The notes beneath the pieces were generated by a model that saw nothing but the letters and a program-made list of their open reading frames with translations, searched no databases and was not told where the DNA came from. Shown here one piece after another: positions 9,443-19,082 of a stretch of DNA of 64,000 bases. Position 1 is the stretch's first letter; each line of letters opens with the position of its first letter. This DNA is from an uncultured Eubacteriales bacterium (GTDB lineage Bacteria; Bacillota; Clostridia; Oscillospirales; Acutalibacteraceae): assembly GCA_900540085.1 (NCBI GenBank), contig UQEU01000001.1, forward strand, positions 1 to 64,000, read 5' to 3'. The position numbers were made by a program, and so were the translations under genes.

Positions 9443-10364
9443 ACTTTTTCTTAATAATATATAAAGGTCTGTCTTTTACCTGCTCGTAAATTTTCGCAAT
9501 ATACTCCCCTATTATACCCAAACAGAGAAGCTGCAAACCACCGAAAAGTAAAATGAGTGCAACAATAGTGGCATATCCTGCAACTGCAATACCGAAAAAC
9601 AATTTTTCGATAACTACTATTGCAATATAAACAATAGACACAAAAAACATCACTGTACCTATCGCAGTTGCAAGTTTTAAAGGTGCAGTAGTAAATGAAA
9701 TAATACCGTCAACAGCGTATTTAAAAAGACTTTTTATTCCCCACTTAGACTGTCCTGCCTCTCTTTCACAGACATCGTAAGGAATATATTTTGTATTAAA
9801 TCCCACCCATGAAAAGATACCTTTTGAAAATCTATGATATTCGGGCAAATCTGTAACTGCCTGTACCATTTTTCTTCTGAATGTTCTGAAATCACTTGCA
9901 CCGTCAACAAATTCAACATTTGACGCCTTATTCATCACTTTATAGAAAAAGCCTTTTAATGAAGAAACAAATTTATTTTCTTTTCTTTCTTTTTGAAAAG
10001 CCGCAACGCAGTCATAATCGTGTTCTTCATCTAAAATATCGACCATTTCACAAATTTTTGACGGAGGCTGCTGTAAATCTGCATCTATTATTGAAACATA
10101 ATCGCCTGAACAATTTTTCAATCCTGCAAGCATTGCAGCCTCTTTGCCGAAATTTTTAGACAAATCTATAATATTGATATTCAGATTTTTATTGTTATCA
10201 TATATTTTCTTTAATTTTTCAAGCGTTTTATCACGACTTCCGTCATTTACAAAAACAAGTTCATAATCATAAGGCTGATTTGAAAATACTTTTACAAATT
10301 CGTTGAAAAATTTTTCAATTACATCTTCTTCATTGTAGCAAGGTACAATTACCGATAATTTCAT
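9417..10364 (-). CDS. GT2 family glycosyltransferase, GtrB/DPM1-like
   Basis: The N-terminal GT-A domain shows VIVPCYNEED, DGSRDKT and the DADLQQPP metal motif, followed by two C-terminal hydrophobic segments (about residues 225-300). This layout matches enzymes that load glucose or another sugar onto undecaprenyl phosphate. The product would be handed to the GtrA-like protein downstream. The true start is the ATG at 10364; a longer frame begins only with TTG inside the uvrA end. It follows uvrA by 13 bases, so it is likely read through from the repair genes. Confidence 0.92.
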   Translation of the reverse strand: MKLSVIVPCYNEEDVIEKFFNEFVKVFSNQPYDYELVFVNDGSRDKTLEKLKKIYDNNKNLNINIIDLSKNFGKEAAMLAGLKNCSGDYVSIIDADLQQPPSKICEMVDILDEEHDYDCVAAFQKERKENKFVSSLKGFFYKVMNKASNVEFVDGASDFRTFRRKMVQAVTDLPEYHRFSKGIFSWVGFNTKYIPYDVCEREAGQSKWGIKSLFKYAVDGIISFTTAPLKLATAIGTVMFFVSIVYIAIVVIEKLFFGIAVAGYATIVALILLFGGLQLLCLGIIGEYIAKIYEQVKDRPLYIIKKKYEHSEKDD

Positions 10365-10377
10365 TTTTACACCACTT

Positions 10378-13206
10378 TTACTGTTTTTCAAGTAATTTTT
10401 TTAAATATTTTCCCGTGTATGAATTTTCACAGGCAGCAATATCTTCGGGAGTACCCGTTGCAACGATTGTACCGCCGTTTTTACCGCCTTCAGGACCTAA
10501 ATCTATGATATGGTCGGCAGTTTTTATAACATCTAAATTATGCTCTATAACAACAACAGTATTGCCCTTGTCAACAAGTTTTGAAAGAACATTCACAAGT
10601 CTGTGAACATCTGCCGTATGCAAACCTGTTGTCGGTTCGTCAAGAATATATATCGTCTTACCTGTTGAGCGTTTTGAAAGTTCCGTTGCGAGCTTTACTC
10701 TCTGTGCTTCACCACCTGAAAGTGTTGTAGCACTTTGGCCTATTTGAATATATCCAAGACCTACATCGGCAAGCGTTTGCAGTTTTCTTGCGATTTTAGG
10801 TTGGCTTTGGAAAAATTCAAGTCCTTCATCAACAGTCATATCAAGAACTTCGCTGATATTTTTGCCTTTGAATTTAACCTCCAAAGTTTCTCTGTTGTAC
10901 CTTCTGCCTCCGCAAACATCACACGGAACATATATATCTGCAAGGAAATGCATTTCAATTTTTATGATACCGTCGCCCTGACAAGCCTCACAACGACCGC
11001 CCTTTACATTGAAAGAAAAACGATTTTGTTTAAAGCCTCTGATTTTAGCGTCTTCAGTTGAAGCATACAAATCTCTGATGTCAGAAAAAACGCCTGTATA
11101 AGTAGCAGGGTTTGAACGAGGAGTTCTGCCTATCGGGCTTTGGTCGATATTGATGACTTTATCTAAATTATCTATACCTTTTATAGTTTCAAACTTGCCC
11201 GGTTTCTTTTTTGCACCGTTTAACTCATTTGCGAGTTTTTTGTACAAAATTTGATTTACAAGGCTTGATTTACCCGAGCCTGATACACCCGTAACTGCTA
11301 CAAATTTACCGAGAGGTATCTCAACATCGACATTTTTAAGATTGTTTTCACAAGCACCGATAATTTGAAGTTTTTTACCGTTTCCTCTTCGTCTTGATTT
11401 AGGAACGGGAATTCTTTTTGCTCCACTCAAATATTGTCCTGTTATTGACTCTTTACAGTTCATTATATCTTCTACTGTACCGCTTGCAACAAGATTTCCT
11501 CCGTTGATACCTGCACCGGGACCTATATCTACTATATAGTCAGCGGCAAACATAGTATCTTCATCGTGTTCAACAACAATAAGAGTATTGCCCAAATCTC
11601 TCAATCGTCTTAAAGTTTCAAGCAGTTTTTCATTGTCCCTTTGATGCAAACCGATTGACGGCTCATCAAGAATATACAACACACCCATAAGAGAAGAGCC
11701 TATTTGAGTTGCAAGACGAATTCTTTGACTTTCGCCGCCCGACAATGTACCTGCTTCACGAGAAAGCGACAGATAATCTAAACCTACCGAATTTAAGAAA
11801 TTGAGCCTTGATTTTATTTCTTTTATAATTAAATTACCTATCATCTGTTGTTTTTCGGTTAACTGCAAATTATCTAAAAACTCAATCTCTTCATTTATTG
11901 ATTTTCTGCAAAACTCATCAATATTTATACCGCCGACGGTTACTGCCAAACTTTCTGCACTTAATCTTGCACCGTGACAATCGGGACACTCGGCAGAAAC
12001 CATTACCGTTTCAATATCTGCTCTTGCCCACTCTGAATTAGTTTGAGAGTATCGTCTTTTCAAGTTAGGAATTACTCCCTCAAACTCATTTTTATATTCT
12101 CCCGTACCGTAATCGGTAGTTCTTTTCATTTTGATTTTTTTGCCTTTTGTACCGTAAAGAATTATATCTATAACTTTTTTAGGCAACATTTCAACAGGCA
12201 TATCAAGTGAAAAGCCGTATTCCTGAGCAAGTGCTTCCATATACATTTTGGCGATTGCACCGCCCTCTGCAACATTCCATCCGCTTGCGTGAATTGCACC
12301 CTGATTTATGGAAATCTTTTTGTTAGGTATTATAAGTTCAGGGTCAACTTCCTTGAATGTACCGAGTCCTGAACAAGTTTTACAAGCACCGTACGGATTA
12401 TTAAAACTGAACATTCTGGGGCTTAGTTCTTCAATGGAAGTACCGTGTTCGGGACAAGCATAGTTAAGAGAAAACAACATTTCGCTTTCGCCCACAACAT
12501 CTATAAGTACAGTTCCGTCAGAAAGTTTTGTAGAAGTTTCAATACTGTCGGCAAGTCTGCCCTCTATTTCCTCTTTAATTACCAAACGGTCAACTATAAC
12601 TTCAATTGAGTGTTTTTTATTTTTCTCAAGTTTGATTTCTTCCGACAAATCATAAACAGAACCGTCAACTCTTACACGAACAAATCCGCCTTTGCGAATA
12701 TCATCGAGTTCCTTGACAAATTCGCCCTTTTTACCTCTTGCAACGGGCGACATTACCTGAATTCTTTTACCGTTTCCAAGTGCCAAAACCTTATCTACTA
12801 TTTGGTCAACTGTTTGTTGTGTAATCTCTCTGCCACACACCGTACAGTGAGGAATACCTATTCTTGCATAAAGTAAACGCAAATAGTCGTATATTTCCGT
12901 TACCGTACCGACAGTTGAACGAGGGTTTTTGGATGTCGTCTTTTGGTCAATTGATATTGCAGGACTCAAACCCTCAATATAATCAACATCGGGTTTTTCC
13001 ATCTGTCCCAAAAACTGTCTTGCGTAACTTGAAAGACTTTCTACATATCGGCGCTGACCTTCTGCATAAACAGTGTCAAAAGCAAGGCTTGACTTACCCG
13101 AACCCGAAAGACCTGTAAAAACAACAAGTTTATCACGAGGAACAGTAACATCAATATTTTTCAAATTGTGTTCTCTTGCACCTTTAATAACTATATCTTT
13201 ACTCAT
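10378..13206 (-). CDS. uvrA: Excinuclease ABC subunit A
   Basis: This is the DNA-damage recognition ATPase of nucleotide excision repair, 942 residues as expected. Two ABC units are visible: Walker A GLSGSGKSSLAF near residue 33 and GVSGSGKSSLVN in the second half, with signature LSGGESQR and LSGGEAQR. Zinc-binding Cys pairs are present (CKTCSG, CEACQGDG, CDVCGG). The start overlaps the uvrB stop by 4 bases, so translation is coupled. ATG 13206 opens MSKDIVIKGAREHNL, a typical UvrA N-terminus. Confidence 0.98.
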   Translation of the reverse strand: MSKDIVIKGAREHNLKNIDVTVPRDKLVVFTGLSGSGKSSLAFDTVYAEGQRRYVESLSSYARQFLGQMEKPDVDYIEGLSPAISIDQKTTSKNPRSTVGTVTEIYDYLRLLYARIGIPHCTVCGREITQQTVDQIVDKVLALGNGKRIQVMSPVARGKKGEFVKELDDIRKGGFVRVRVDGSVYDLSEEIKLEKNKKHSIEVIVDRLVIKEEIEGRLADSIETSTKLSDGTVLIDVVGESEMLFSLNYACPEHGTSIEELSPRMFSFNNPYGACKTCSGLGTFKEVDPELIIPNKKISINQGAIHASGWNVAEGGAIAKMYMEALAQEYGFSLDMPVEMLPKKVIDIILYGTKGKKIKMKRTTDYGTGEYKNEFEGVIPNLKRRYSQTNSEWARADIETVMVSAECPDCHGARLSAESLAVTVGGINIDEFCRKSINEEIEFLDNLQLTEKQQMIGNLIIKEIKSRLNFLNSVGLDYLSLSREAGTLSGGESQRIRLATQIGSSLMGVLYILDEPSIGLHQRDNEKLLETLRRLRDLGNTLIVVEHDEDTMFAADYIVDIGPGAGINGGNLVASGTVEDIMNCKESITGQYLSGAKRIPVPKSRRRGNGKKLQIIGACENNLKNVDVEIPLGKFVAVTGVSGSGKSSLVNQILYKKLANELNGAKKKPGKFETIKGIDNLDKVINIDQSPIGRTPRSNPATYTGVFSDIRDLYASTEDAKIRGFKQNRFSFNVKGGRCEACQGDGIIKIEMHFLADIYVPCDVCGGRRYNRETLEVKFKGKNISEVLDMTVDEGLEFFQSQPKIARKLQTLADVGLGYIQIGQSATTLSGGEAQRVKLATELSKRSTGKTIYILDEPTTGLHTADVHRLVNVLSKLVDKGNTVVVIEHNLDVIKTADHIIDLGPEGGKNGGTIVATGTPEDIAACENSYTGKYLKKLLEKQ

Positions 13207-15161
13207 TTTTCTCCCTTTAATTCCATTATTTTATCTCTCAAATATGCTGCATGCTCAAATTCAAGCATCTTTGCAGCCTCTCGCATTTCAACAGAAAGTT
13301 TCTTAATAAGCGACTCTCTTTCCTGTTTTGAAAGTCGTTTCTTGATTTTTCCTGTTTTTTCTTTTGAAGATATTTCTATAACATCACGAACGCCTTTTTT
13401 AATTGTTTTAGGTATAATGCCGTGCTTTTCGTTATACTCAATCTGGATTTTTCTTCTTCTGTATGTTTCGTCAATGGCTCTTTCCATAGAAGGTGTTACC
13501 GTATCTGCATACATAATAACTTTTCCTTCTGCATTTCTTGCGGCTCTGCCTATTGTCTGTACAAGAGAAGTTTCACTTCTTAAAAACCCTTCTTTATCTG
13601 CGTCAAGAATTGCCACAAGAGAAACTTCGGGAATATCAAGACCTTCACGAAGCAAGTTGATACCAACCAAAACATCAAACTCGCCAAGACGCAAATCTCT
13701 TATAATTTCCATTCTTTCAATCGTATCTATATCGCTGTGCATATACCTGACTTTTATGTCAAAGCCTTTAAGATATTGAGTCAAATCTTCTGCCATTTTT
13801 TTAGTCAATGTAGTAACAAGAACACGCTCTTGTTTTTCCGTCCTAATATTAATTTCGGAAACAAGGTCGTCCATCTGGTCATCAGTCGGTTTAACTTCAA
13901 TTTCAGGGTCAAGCAATCCTGTCGGACGAATGACTTGTTCAGCTATAACCGAACTGTGTTCTTTTTCAAAATCTCCCGGTGTTGCAGAAGTAAACACAAT
14001 TTGATTGACTTTATTATAAAACTCATCAAACATAAGAGGTCTGTTATCAAGAGCACTCGGCAATCTAAAGCCGTACTCAATTAAACTTTCTTTTCTTGCT
14101 CTGTCTCCTGCGTACATACCTCTGACCTGTGGAAGCATTACATGGCTTTCATCACAAAAAATCAAAAAATCATCGGGAAAATAGTCAAGAAGTGTAAACG
14201 GAGCAGCTCCGGCAGGTCTTCCGCTCATAACTCTTGAATAGTTTTCAATACCTTTGCAAAATCCTGTTTCACGAAGCATCTCAATATCGTTCATTGTGCG
14301 TTCTCTTATTCTTTGTGCTTCAATCAACTTTCCTTTTTCTTCAAAGAAAGCTACTCTTTCTTCCATTTCCTGGTATATTTCAGCTAACGCAACTTCCATT
14401 TTTTCTCTGCTGACAACATAGTGAGACGCAGGATAAATACAAGCGTGCGACAATACTGCCTCTGCTTTGCCTGTTATTGGATTAATCTCCGATATTCTGT
14501 CAATCTCATCTCCGAAAAATTCAACACGAAGTGCATTTCCGCTGCTGCCTGCCGGAAAAATCTCAACACTGTCGCCTCGTACCCTAAACTTATTTCTGAC
14601 AAAATTTATATCGTTTCTTTCATATTGAATTTCTACAAGTTTTGCAAGAAGTTCGTCACGCTCTTTAACCATACCGGGACGAAGAGAAATAACCATATTT
14701 CTGTAATCAATAGGGTCGCCTATTGAATAGATACAACTTACGGACGAAACTATGATAACATCTCGTCTTTCTGACAAAGACGCTGTTGCACTGTGTCGCA
14801 GTTTATCTATTTCTTCATTTATTGCACTGTCTTTTTCAATATATGTGTCAGTCGTCGGCACATACGCTTCAGGCTGATAATAGTCATAATAACTAACAAA
14901 ATATTCTACTGCATTTTCAGGGAAAAACTCACGAAATTCACTGCAAAGTTGTGCCGCCAATGTTTTATTGTGAGCAAGTACAAGTGTGGGTTTATTTACA
15001 TTTGCAATAATATTTGCCATCGTAAAAGTTTTACCCGAGCCTGTTACACCCAAAAGAGTTTGCTCTTTATTGCCCGACAAAATGCTATTTGACAATTTTT
15101 CTATTGCTTGCGGCTGGTCACCCGTTGCAGAAAACTGCGAGTGCAATATGAATTTGTCCAT
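13203..15161 (-). CDS. uvrB: Excinuclease ABC subunit B
   Basis: The helicase-like damage verification subunit, 652 residues. Motifs seen are Walker A GVTGSGKTFT (about 39-48), DESHVMLPQ, GINLLREGLDIPE, QTIGRAARN and a C-terminal UVR motif (LEFEHAAYLRDKIMELK) for UvrC contact. The start has an AAGGAG site 8 bases upstream. It leads an operon with uvrA and then two envelope-glycosylation genes. No convincing Bacillus-type LexA box (GAAC-N4-GTTC) was found in the 250 bases upstream. Confidence 0.98.
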   Translation of the reverse strand: MDKFILHSQFSATGDQPQAIEKLSNSILSGNKEQTLLGVTGSGKTFTMANIIANVNKPTLVLAHNKTLAAQLCSEFREFFPENAVEYFVSYYDYYQPEAYVPTTDTYIEKDSAINEEIDKLRHSATASLSERRDVIIVSSVSCIYSIGDPIDYRNMVISLRPGMVKERDELLAKLVEIQYERNDINFVRNKFRVRGDSVEIFPAGSSGNALRVEFFGDEIDRISEINPITGKAEAVLSHACIYPASHYVVSREKMEVALAEIYQEMEERVAFFEEKGKLIEAQRIRERTMNDIEMLRETGFCKGIENYSRVMSGRPAGAAPFTLLDYFPDDFLIFCDESHVMLPQVRGMYAGDRARKESLIEYGFRLPSALDNRPLMFDEFYNKVNQIVFTSATPGDFEKEHSSVIAEQVIRPTGLLDPEIEVKPTDDQMDDLVSEINIRTEKQERVLVTTLTKKMAEDLTQYLKGFDIKVRYMHSDIDTIERMEIIRDLRLGEFDVLVGINLLREGLDIPEVSLVAILDADKEGFLRSETSLVQTIGRAARNAEGKVIMYADTVTPSMERAIDETYRRRKIQIEYNEKHGIIPKTIKKGVRDVIEISSKEKTGKIKKRLSKQERESLIKKLSVEMREAAKMLEFEHAAYLRDKIMELKGEK

Positions 15162-15355
15162 TTAAAAACTCCTTTTTACAGTCTATGTAGTAAACAAATT
15201 CACTTTTTGAATTCTTACCGATATAGTATAACATTTTAAATAAAAAAAGTACAGTAAAATAGAAATCTTAAAAATAATTTATTTAATTATCATAAAATAA
15301 TTAACATTGCATTAATATACTCTGTTGTAATATTACCAAAACATACAATTATTAA

Positions 15356-15398
15356 ACAAAACCCCCTGATCAATACAAAGTTGAACAAGGGGTTTTGT
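15356..15398 (-). terminator. Terminator after the redox/membrane operon
   Basis: ACAAAACCCC pairs with GGGGTTTTGT around a loop of about 22 bases, 14 bases past the last gene of the 15.4-19.9 kb operon. Confidence 0.65.
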
Positions 15399-15411
15399 GA
15401 TTTATTCAATA

Positions 15412-16332
15412 TTAAAATCCATTTGACTTTAGATTTTTTTGATATGAAGAAAGTTCTGTATATACTTCCTGCTTTAAAGGATTTTTCTTATTCTTTTTAA
15501 CGGTATAGATTTCAAACACTAATACGGCAAGATTGATTACAAGTGCAGCAATACTTAGCACGAGTTTCGGTGCATCTGATTGTGTTGAAACTATTGAAAA
15601 ATACTTATCTGCCGACGAATAGTCAACGGTAAGCGAAAACATTGCGAACAAAGCGAGTGTTTGTGCTCTGTGTTGAAGCCAAGCACCTCTGCTGATGAAA
15701 AACTCTGTAATGGTACAAGCCAAAATAATAAGTACGCCTGCATAAAAAGACCTATTGGAAATACAGTTATAACAATAAGAGATATTCCACACATCATAGG
15801 CAATTATCCAAAACCAAAGTTGGTCTGCCCATACCATATCTTTTGTTTTGTTTTGAGATATTTTAATTCCCATCCAGCCTGTAATTGTAATGATATTTAT
15901 TATACCTGCAACTGCATTAATGATATTCCAAGAACCGCCTATCATTTGAAGACCTGCTTCAATTTCGCCTGTTTTTGAGAAACACTGCAAATCAGCGACA
16001 ACAGCTTCTAAAATATTTATTGCCAATATAAGCGGAGGAAACATAAGCATAAACTTATTTTTCTGCAATTTGGGAATATATCTTAACAACATAAATCCAA
16101 TAACTCCTGCCAACGCAGAATATGTTTTTACCCAAGCAAACCAATTTCCGCCTACATTTCCACCCGAAGTATTAGGCCAGATGAATATAGTTGCAATTAT
16201 AGGAAATACAACATACATTGCTATTCCTGCCCACTTAAAGCGTCTTGTAAGTTCATTTAACAAAATTAAAACAGCAAGAAATCCTAAAAACACTAAAATA
16301 CTGATTAGCGTATAATTTTCAAAAAAGAACAT
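15412..16332 (-). CDS. Polytopic membrane protein, DUF5692-like
   Basis: The 306-residue protein has about eight hydrophobic segments. It carries polar residues within the membrane: NILEAVVADL (about 106-115), IIAYDVWN (about 185) and RAQTL (about 226), and a basic cytosolic tail. I believe it belongs to DUF5692, a family without assigned function; this is from memory of the family pattern. The same three motifs recur in the protein at 19083-19928, so the two look like distant paralogues. ATG 16332 has an AGAGGAG site. It is the last gene of a four-gene operon with two redox enzymes, which suggests a membrane role in electron transfer, substrate handling or lipid modification. Confidence 0.75.
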   Translation of the reverse strand: MFFFENYTLISILVFLGFLAVLILLNELTRRFKWAGIAMYVVFPIIATIFIWPNTSGGNVGGNWFAWVKTYSALAGVIGFMLLRYIPKLQKNKFMLMFPPLILAINILEAVVADLQCFSKTGEIEAGLQMIGGSWNIINAVAGIINIITITGWMGIKISQNKTKDMVWADQLWFWIIAYDVWNISYCYNCISNRSFYAGVLIILACTITEFFISRGAWLQHRAQTLALFAMFSLTVDYSSADKYFSIVSTQSDAPKLVLSIAALVINLAVLVFEIYTVKKNKKNPLKQEVYTELSSYQKNLKSNGF

Positions 16333-16361
16333 TTTAATACTCCTCTGTAAAATTCACATAC

Positions 16362-17525
16362 TTAAAAACGAATTTCCAAATCACTGATTGGATATGCCTT
16401 ACACGAATGAATATATCCGAACAATTCATCTGCATATCTTAAAAGTGCGCCTTTTGCCGTGAACACCTTACCCGAAACAAGTTGAACACGACACAAACTG
16501 CATTCGCCCGAACGACAGCATACATTTACTCTTACTCCCGAGCGTTCCAAAGCAGTAAGCAAACTTTCGGAGCTTTTCGCTTCGATAACTTTATCATTAA
16601 CTTTCACTTTGAATACTTCTTCGCCTGTTAATTCAGCAGGCCAACCGGGTTCGTTCCAAACATCTCTGCGTGTGCCAAACACTTCTCGTCTTATTGCCTT
16701 TTGCGGTATGTTCAATTCGCCGAGTGCCTTTTGGCAAAATTCCATCATTATTGATGGTCCGCAGATATAATATGTACAATCATTGACATCGCTTACATGA
16801 CTTTTTATTCTGTCTGCGTCTATAAAACCATACTCAACGCCGTCTTTTTCTTCATCGGAAAGAATAAGTGAATAATGGAAATTAGAATGTTTTTTAGACA
16901 TACTTAAAAGTTCGTCATGATACATTGCAAGTTCCTGTGTTCTGCTTCCGTACAAAAGTGTAACCTGTCTGTCTTCTCCGCTTTCCAAAATAGTTCTTAT
17001 CATACTTACAAACGGTGTAATACCGCTTCCGCCACCTAAAAACACAGAATTTTTAGAATGGAAAACGGGCTGATAACGAAACACGCCTGCAGGTCCGTTT
17101 GCTTCTAACTTATCGCCTACTTTTAATTCATTTAACAAATAGCCCGAAACAAATCCGCCATCAACAGCCGCTACCGTTATTTCGTAGTAACCCCTTTGAA
17201 CGGCAGAAGAAGATAAACTATACGGTCTTGATGTTCTGACGCCGTCAATTTCACAAAAAACATTTATATACTGTCCTGCTTCAAACGGCGGCAAATAACC
17301 GTTTTCCGATACAAAACGAATTCTTTTTGCTATCGGACTTACAGACTCAATTTCACTTACTATCAAATTTAATACAGAAGGATGAAGTTCTGCAATTTTT
17401 TTCTGCACAACGCCTCGTTCCAAAGAAATGTCTTTACCGACTTTTTTAGCAAAAGCAAGTTCTTGAAGCACTTCAGAACCGTTGTTCATTGTGCCAATAA
17501 TCATATCCTTAATAGGTTTACTCAT
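16362..17525 (-). CDS. NAD(P)H:2Fe-2S oxidoreductase (FNR-like with plant-type ferredoxin domain)
   Basis: After a helical N-terminal extension of about 45 residues comes an FAD-binding FNR domain (RPYSLSSS, about 100), an NAD(P)-binding domain (GGGSGITPF, then CGPSIMM) and a C-terminal plant-type 2Fe-2S domain (CCRSGECSLC, last Cys in HSCKAYP). It should take hydride from NAD(P)H and pass single electrons on. The start is 1 base after the stop of the upstream flavoprotein gene, and its AAGGAGG site lies in that gene's last codons, so the two are translationally coupled. The flavoprotein is the likely electron acceptor; this is inference. Confidence 0.92.
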   Translation of the reverse strand: MSKPIKDMIIGTMNNGSEVLQELAFAKKVGKDISLERGVVQKKIAELHPSVLNLIVSEIESVSPIAKRIRFVSENGYLPPFEAGQYINVFCEIDGVRTSRPYSLSSSAVQRGYYEITVAAVDGGFVSGYLLNELKVGDKLEANGPAGVFRYQPVFHSKNSVFLGGGSGITPFVSMIRTILESGEDRQVTLLYGSRTQELAMYHDELLSMSKKHSNFHYSLILSDEEKDGVEYGFIDADRIKSHVSDVNDCTYYICGPSIMMEFCQKALGELNIPQKAIRREVFGTRRDVWNEPGWPAELTGEEVFKVKVNDKVIEAKSSESLLTALERSGVRVNVCCRSGECSLCRVQLVSGKVFTAKGALLRYADELFGYIHSCKAYPISDLEIRF

Positions 17526-17526
17526 A

Positions 17527-19059
17527 TCACTTATCCTCCTTCAAAATTGCTTGTGCAATTTTATCGCCATATTGATAATTTGGTCCAAATCCACAAGTGT
17601 TTACCCAACCGCTTGCAAAAGTAAGACCTTCGATGAACTCGTCTTGCGGAAAGAAGAATACACTCGACTTCAAATCCTGCTCATATCCGTAAATTGCACC
17701 GCCCGGATGACCGAGATAACGCATATGTGTAAGAGGTGTTGCAACTTCCATTTCTTCTATATGTTCACGAATACCCGGAAAACGCTTTTCAAGTCGTCTT
17801 ATTACACCGTCTGCCGCATCATATTTTGATTTATGATATTGCTCGGGAGTAAGTTTTTCCCATGCTTCGCCATACTTCAAAGTTCCTGCCGTAATTATTG
17901 ATGTACCTTCAGGAGAAACACACGGGTCGTCTATTGTATAACAAGTTGCAACAATAGGGTCAACTTCCGTATTTGTGAAATATGCATTTTTAAAATCTTT
18001 ATTTGCGTCAAGACTGTCGTAAATCAAATTGAATGAATCCGTAAAACCGATTTCACTCGGAGGGCAGTCCAAACCTATAAAGCAAGTCAATGCCGAGATA
18101 CCTGTTGTGTAACTGCGAAAATATTTTCTGCATTCTTCAGGAACTTCCTCATCTTTGAGCAAGCCTGCATAAGTTTGCGTCGGAGAAATATTTGAAATAA
18201 TTTTGTCGGCTTTGAAAATGCGTCCTTTTTCATCTTCAATGCCTGTTGCTTTACCGTTTTCAAGAATAATTCTTTTTACACCGCAGTTAAGAAAAACATC
18301 GCTGCCGTTCTTTCTGATACTGTCCATTATTCCCTGACTCATCACCTGACTTCCGCCTCGCAGGTAATAAGGCATATCAACAGTATATAAGTACATACAT
18401 CTTGCCAAAATAGAAAACGGAAATCTTTCAGGCGGCATTCCCATAAAGCACCAATATGCAGACAGACAAAGTTTTAATTCTTCACTTTTGAAAAATTCGT
18501 CTAAAACATCTTGAGTACTTCTTACGCCGTATTTTGCCAAAACTTTATAAATTTTTGGAAATCCTGTTTTTGTAATGAATTTTTTTAATTCAGACGGATT
18601 TGCAGGACTTTTTGCACTTTTAGCCAAGAAGTCGGCAATTTCTTCGTTGAATTTCCAAACCATATCAACATAACTTTTTATTGCATCAGCTTCTTGAGGA
18701 AACTCTTTGCAAAGCAGTTCAACAGTACCGTTTTTATCGGCAGGCAACGCTACTCCTCTGCCATCAGGAAGATTGACTTTATACAAAGTTTCAATCGGTA
18801 TCCAATCAATTGAGTCTTCAATACCCCATTTTCTAAACAACAATCTGGTTGGACCAGCATTTTCTTTTGTATTCATCCCGTTAAGTTGATGGAGTGCTAC
18901 TTCAAATTCAAATCTTCCTCTGCGAAATGAAGTACCGCATCCTCCCGGAATATTGTGTTTTTCAAATACTGCAACTTTTTTGCCGTTTGATGACAGTGTT
19001 GCGGCACTTGCCAATCCACCGTTTCCGGCACCTATTACAATTACATCATATTTATCCAT
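17527..19059 (-). CDS. FAD-dependent oxidoreductase of the CrtI/phytoene desaturase-RetSat superfamily
   Basis: The 510-residue protein opens with the dinucleotide motif VIGAGNGGLASAATL, then FEKHNIPGGCGTS, and ends with a second FAD contact (SGWVNTCGFGPNYQYGD), as in CrtI, carotene isomerase and retinol saturase. These act on long hydrophobic polyenes or lipids, adding or removing hydrogens. No carotenoid synthesis genes are in the window, so another isoprenoid, sterol or unsaturated lipid is possible. Start: ATG 19059 with GGGAGGG upstream, preferred to an upstream in-frame codon. It lies between a membrane protein and its probable reductase. Confidence 0.88.
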   Translation of the reverse strand: MDKYDVIVIGAGNGGLASAATLSSNGKKVAVFEKHNIPGGCGTSFRRGRFEFEVALHQLNGMNTKENAGPTRLLFRKWGIEDSIDWIPIETLYKVNLPDGRGVALPADKNGTVELLCKEFPQEADAIKSYVDMVWKFNEEIADFLAKSAKSPANPSELKKFITKTGFPKIYKVLAKYGVRSTQDVLDEFFKSEELKLCLSAYWCFMGMPPERFPFSILARCMYLYTVDMPYYLRGGSQVMSQGIMDSIRKNGSDVFLNCGVKRIILENGKATGIEDEKGRIFKADKIISNISPTQTYAGLLKDEEVPEECRKYFRSYTTGISALTCFIGLDCPPSEIGFTDSFNLIYDSLDANKDFKNAYFTNTEVDPIVATCYTIDDPCVSPEGTSIITAGTLKYGEAWEKLTPEQYHKSKYDAADGVIRRLEKRFPGIREHIEEMEVATPLTHMRYLGHPGGAIYGYEQDLKSSVFFFPQDEFIEGLTFASGWVNTCGFGPNYQYGDKIAQAILKEDK

Positions 19060-19082
19060 AAAATTCCCTCCCATATTTTAAA

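Noticed and set aside
15162..15411. LexA/SOS box for uvrB
   Set aside because: No GAAC-N4-GTTC or CGAAC palindrome was found in the spacer.
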